Source: Limonium bicolor
Lineage: Eukaryota; Streptophyta; Magnoliopsida; Caryophyllales; Plumbaginaceae
NCBI GenBank assembly: GCA_023374045.1
Contig: CM041783.1
Location: forward strand, 124,559,503-124,623,502
Direction of reading: 5' to 3'
Length of the DNA stretch: 64,000 bases
Shown here: piece after piece, positions 60,012 through 64,000 of the stretch
How the letters are laid out: each line of letters opens with the position of its first letter
How positions within the stretch are numbered: the stretch's first letter is position 1
Notes under the pieces: generated by a model
What the model was told of the DNA's origin: nothing
The model's input: only the letters and a program-made list of their open reading frames with translations
Database searches by the model: none
Made by a program: the position numbers and the translations under genes

Positions 60012-60322
60012 ATTGTACTGCAAATAGTAAAGTTTTGACAGTGCAAATTAATTTTAAATCATATTAATAGTGTAAACACATAAATAACAAATCCAACACT
60101 TTTTTTTAAAAAAAAGATTCCATTATTGATTACAACAAAAAAGTAACTAGCAAAATTTGCTACTAATCAACTACAAACTTCTTGGGTTAAATTACTTTCA
60201 GATACCATTTTTTGAAAAAAAAAAACACAAAGGCACATCATTACATGTTTACAACGTTAATATGATTTAAAAAAAATTGTACTACAGTGATTAGTAATTT
60301 TGTACTGCGAATAGCAACCCCC
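60012..60322. mobile_element. MITE-like element with long inverted ends
   Basis: The left end (TTGTACTGCAAATAGTAAAG) and the reverse complement of the right end (TTGCTATTCGCAGTACAAAA) share words including AAATCATATTAA and TGTAAACA at matching distances. A half copy in opposite orientation is at 50816-50910. A target duplication was not identified. Confidence 0.55.
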
Positions 60323-62150
60323 TAATATAATTTTATTTAAACTTAATCATTATATAAAAATCTACAAACATGGGCCACACATTGGAAAACATAAATAGAG
60401 TTTATACCCCGACCCAATACCTCAAACACTGGAACAAGGTTCAACGGCCTAATAAGTAATAACTATCACTAGTCCCCGATTCTACCTAGGTGATTAGATC
60501 AATGTATATATATATAATTAATACTTCCATTACAATTGATTTTTTAGCTTTAGATAGAAGAATTAGCCAGGTAAAAATTAGACTATTTTAGATCCTATTC
60601 TTTTACATAAATTGTAGTTGGTTTACGGAATATCAGCTCAGTTCATTTTTCTGGACGTATTATAGGTCAGGCACCATCTACCAAAGAGTTTATTTAAAAT
60701 AACATTATCAGTTGGTTTACACATTATCAGTTGGTTTACATATTATCAGTGATTAATCAGTTCAAAAAATGTAATACAAAAGAAGAATTTATATTGGGTT
60801 TCACGCAATCATCTGATACTGAAATTAGTCATCAGTCCATATCAACCCGTATCAGCTATCAGCTATCAACTACTAGCTCTCAAAACGTAGAGAATGAGGC
60901 CTTAGTCTTACTTTTTGTATTGGGAATTGAAATAGTTTGAAAAGTAAAGTTGTAAAATAAAAGATGAGGGGTAGAATTAGAAAGTATATGACAAAAAAAA
61001 CTAAAACATCTTAAATATTGAAAATTGTAAAAGGACCCAAAATATCATCTAATGAGAACAGGAGGGAGTATAAGTTTTTAAACTTATCAAAACATTTCTT
61101 TAGAACATTTATGTTTGAATTAATATTTTAAAAGTTATAAGCATTTAAAATAATACTAAAAATTTTAATATATGAATTCCCGAAGAGAAAAACACTTAGG
61201 CAATCACACCGCGGAAAACTCTTAACATTCACGCAACAAGCCTGACAAATGCACCACTCACAACCACAAAGATGAGAATGAACTTTGTACCACCCTTAAC
61301 AGATAAGTTCTCCGATCATCTCAATTCCCTTAACATCGAGTGTCATGATCAAAGGAGATCTGTGCACCACTTACAACTCCTGCCCAAGTGTGCAGCTCAG
61401 ATATGAATAACGCCGGTGTTCGGGTAACAACGAGACTAACCTACACAGTCTATGCAAGCACAACGAACACCTATTTAAAAAAAGAATCACACTAACATCT
61501 GATTGTCACATGTAGAGCAATGTGGCAACTGAAATGCAGCTGCTTCTTTTTCACTCTGTTTCTAAGATATATATATATATAATATATTATGACTTAATCA
61601 AGCGTGTCAGCTGAAAACTCTTACAAATAATTAGGTCTTCAACAAGTAATGAATTTTGTAACCGTATCCAAGCAAGAATAATAATTGAGATAATAAAAAC
61701 TTGTACACTCAGTTGTTTTTCATTTTGCGTGGTCGGGATCTAAAAAAAAACATTACAATTTTGTCCTTCTCTCAAATTCTTCTATATATTTTCCGTCCAC
61801 TATCACTCCTCCTAATTTAAAATTCTCAAAACTCTTCATCTCTCTAGAATTCTCTTTGACATCTCTCTAGAAGCTTGCACCAGAGCAGAAGCCAGTGCGT
61901 GAGTCCAAGTATTTGGTCCAGATTTGCTGAACTAGGTTCTTAATAATTTATAGTATTGTAGCAGAATTAGACCCATAATAGGACCAAAAGTAGAAAAATT
62001 ATAAGAAAAAACAACGGTGTCAGAATCGAACGACGACTGGGCGCTGAAGACCACATTATCAACACCGCACGGACGCAGCCCCATCCTAGCCAGCGTGGAC
62101 GGGGAGGCATTCCACTAGGCAGCGGGGCGGGTTCATTATGGCAGGCAGCA
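60323..62150. other. Intergenic stretch
   Basis: AT-rich sequence without a supported gene. It contains TATATATATATATAA-type runs (60505, 61568) and an isolated GGAGGGAGTA (about 61062), possibly a Stowaway end. A pyrimidine-rich stretch with TCTCTCTAGAA repeats lies at 61840-61875. Confidence 0.4.
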
Positions 62151-62290
62151 ACGCGGAGTCGTACCAGCAAGTGGTGGCGCGGAAGCAGCCGACGGTGACG
62201 CCGACTTGTCATGGCGGGACGTGTTGTCCGGACGGTGACACCGACTTATCCTAGCGGGACGCGGAGTCATACCAGCAAGCGGTGACCCAT
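62150..62290 (+). repeat. GC-rich partial direct repeats
   Basis: GCGGAGTCGTACCAGCAAG (about 62153) recurs as GCGGAGTCATACCAGCAAG (about 62260). GACGGTGACGCCGACTTGTC (about 62189) recurs as GACGGTGACACCGACTTATC (about 62230). Confidence 0.6.
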
Positions 62291-62502
62291 TTTAAACGTT
62301 ATAGAGGTCAATTGACATGTTTCTTTGACCTATTCTGCATGGTTTAATCAGTTATGTTTTTTTATAATTGTTTGAATGTTATTGACATTTAACTACATTA
62401 ATATTTGTTTGACCAGTATTGACAAATCTCGACCGGTCTTGACTAGCTTTAAACATAGTTCAACTAATGCTTACTATAAATAGAAAACCGCGGATAAGAA
62501 CA

Positions 62503-64000
62503 ATGGTAAGTTTTTTGGCAGATTTTTTGGAGGGGGTAGGGGTAGCGGCTCGTATAAGCGCGGTGAGGGCTCATCATAGTCCCCTACGACCCCTGTTAAC
62601 TTGGTAGCTGCAGCAAGGGCAGTGTGCGTAAAGATGAGGGCCGTGTGAGAAAGCTGAAGGAGCATAGGCGCTTGAGGGTGGAGCGGGAGCAGTAGCGGGA
62701 TGAGCAGCTGATGGTAACACCTTAGGTGGATGTGACTCGGGGGTCGTAGCTGGTACGTTTGACGTGCACACCAATAGTCCTTCTTAGAATGCACCCACAC
62801 AGATCGGGATGACAGGCACATCATATCAGCAGCCCGACCCTGATGAGTCGAGCTCTAAGGGTGAGGGTCGACGTAGTCCCATCGACTTAGGTCCCCTTCG
62901 GGTATGTGGCACAGATGTCCACACATGAGACTTAGTTGCTTGGCGGGACTCTTGTGCCTGGAGGCCAGCAGATTATGAGTTTGATCCCCAGCTTGGATGG
63001 TCACATCGCGCTTGTCGTGTGTCGGGAAGCGGTATGTTTCCCGTTTTATAATTTATTTGATAATTTGGTGCGAATATAAATGTCAATAATTGTGACATTT
63101 ATTTAAGTATTCAATAGGAGAAGGGATGTCTTAACTTCAAGTCTAAGGTGAAGATGCTGGAATTGTGGACTCCGTCGACGCTGAGGCAACAGGATTCACG
63201 AGACGTGGCTGACATGAGTGGACTTGGGCATCTGACCGAGATAACACATGGTTTCTTTGACCTCACGCTCCTTTCTACGTTCGTTGAGAGATGGCAGCTA
63301 AACACGAACTTCTTCCACATGCCATTCAGAGAGATGGCTATAACTCTCCACAAAGTCTACCTCATTCTGGAGATTCCCATCACCAGCACGGATGTTTCGT
63401 ATCTGTCGGATTTGATCGACGTCCATGCCGATGAAGGGTCCCCACAGCTGCACGTTCTTATCCCTCATGTCACACAACTTTTCGGGGTGGATTCAAAGAA
63501 GGACTTACTGGATCGTAAGTTCTTGGACGTGAACTAGGTACCCTACAAAGCCCTTCACGACACATGTGAGGGTGAGTACTATGACGCTGACAGGGAGACG
63601 AAGGCATACTTGTGGTACTTGGTGGGTAATATGGTCCTGATCGACAAGGGTAACGATCATATCATGCCCTACTCCTTTTGGCCCCTCTACGACCCTAATC
63701 GCGTGGACTTATACGCATGGGGAGCTATGACGCTAGCATACCTCTACCGCCAGCTCGGGATCACTTCTCGTATGAAGACACTTCAGCTAGCTGGTTGTTT
63801 GACGTTGTTTCAGGTAAGAATTCAAAACAATCGTGTAGTTCTTAATTTATTTTAATTTTCTAGGGGTATCAATTAATGGATATATATGATTACTGCACTA
63901 CTGGATATATGAGTACTTCCCCATGTTCAGGCCGGAGAAGCTTGCGGATTCGGATGACACCTACCCAGTGGCGGCGAAGTGGCCTCGCCACTTGAGGAAT
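62503..64000 (+). pseudogene. Plant mobile domain (MAIN-like) gene, decayed, runs off the window
   Basis: A Gly/Ser/Arg-rich start with several stops (62503-62880) leads to QQIMSLIPSLDGHIALVV and a GTATGT donor after 63031. Exon 2 (63118-63813) encodes the PMD core: GLGHLTEITHGFFDLTLLST, FVERWQLNTNFFHMPFREM, AITLHKVYLILEIPI, and later LYAWGAMTLAYLYRQLGITS, closed by a GTAAGA donor. An in-frame TAG lies at 63535-63537. The following exon (WIYEYFPMFRPEKLADSDD) lacks the AG acceptor that the related copy at 53905 has. PMD proteins include MAIN/MAIL factors and genes carried by transposons. The stop codons argue for a pseudogene or a relic of a mobile copy. Confidence 0.78.

Noticed and set aside
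61055..61075. GGAGGGAGTA as a Stowaway end
   Set aside because: Only one end is visible; no matching CTCCCTCC end with TA duplication was found on the other side.

Overview
The window looks like nuclear DNA from a flowering plant, probably a eudicot. It is AT-rich and carries several LTR retrotransposons with plant-type primer-binding sites, a CACTA transposon, hAT, Harbinger-like and Stowaway-type elements, plant-mobile-domain fragments and one intron-containing host gene of the plant universal-stress-protein family. I cannot name a species. No functional RNA gene and no CRISPR array was found.

Positions 1-44743 are one nest of transposons. An Athila/Tat-like Ty3/gypsy element on the minus strand (D, about 1438-43884) sits in an older LTR (G, 43885-44743). 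D's gag gene is split by a gag-only LTR element (A, 3745-30856). A's 3' LTR is split by a long-LTR element (B, 9844-29811). B's interior contains a minus-strand, tRNA-Asp-primed element (C, 18062-24024). D is further interrupted by a 9.8-kb CACTA transposon (31952-41781) and a short hAT element (42355-42974) in its 5' LTR, by another short hAT element (2497-3369) in gag, and by a further LTR (E, 1-1437). None of the retroelements keeps an intact pol gene. The CACTA element is the most complete: it has matching termini, a TAA duplication, a TNPD-type transposase with one 2-bp frameshift, and a multi-exon second gene ending in a Ulp1-type protease domain.

Positions 44744-54416 are nearer to gene space. 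They hold a decayed retroelement ORF, a decayed hAT-derived gene (DUF4371 plus hAT dimerisation domain), the three-exon USP gene (48017-49111, minus), a Harbinger-like element carrying a Stowaway MITE just upstream of that gene, a cluster of four different tandem repeats, and an ORF (52859-53467) built of five 35-residue repeats behind a TATA box. A plant-mobile-domain fragment follows.

Positions 54417-59771 are a 5.36-kb solo LTR with a perfect 5-bp duplication, inserted in a 141-bp tandem repeat. Positions 59772-62500 are mostly non-coding with a MITE. Positions 62503-64000 are a decayed plant-mobile-domain (MAIN-like) gene that runs off the window.

Four observations deserve follow-up: a compensating stem-loop at the same place in four LTR families; long subterminal palindromes in the CACTA element; the repeat-built orphan ORF; and a block (about 23.9-30.8 kb) dense in small indels, which suggests poor consensus quality in the assembly.
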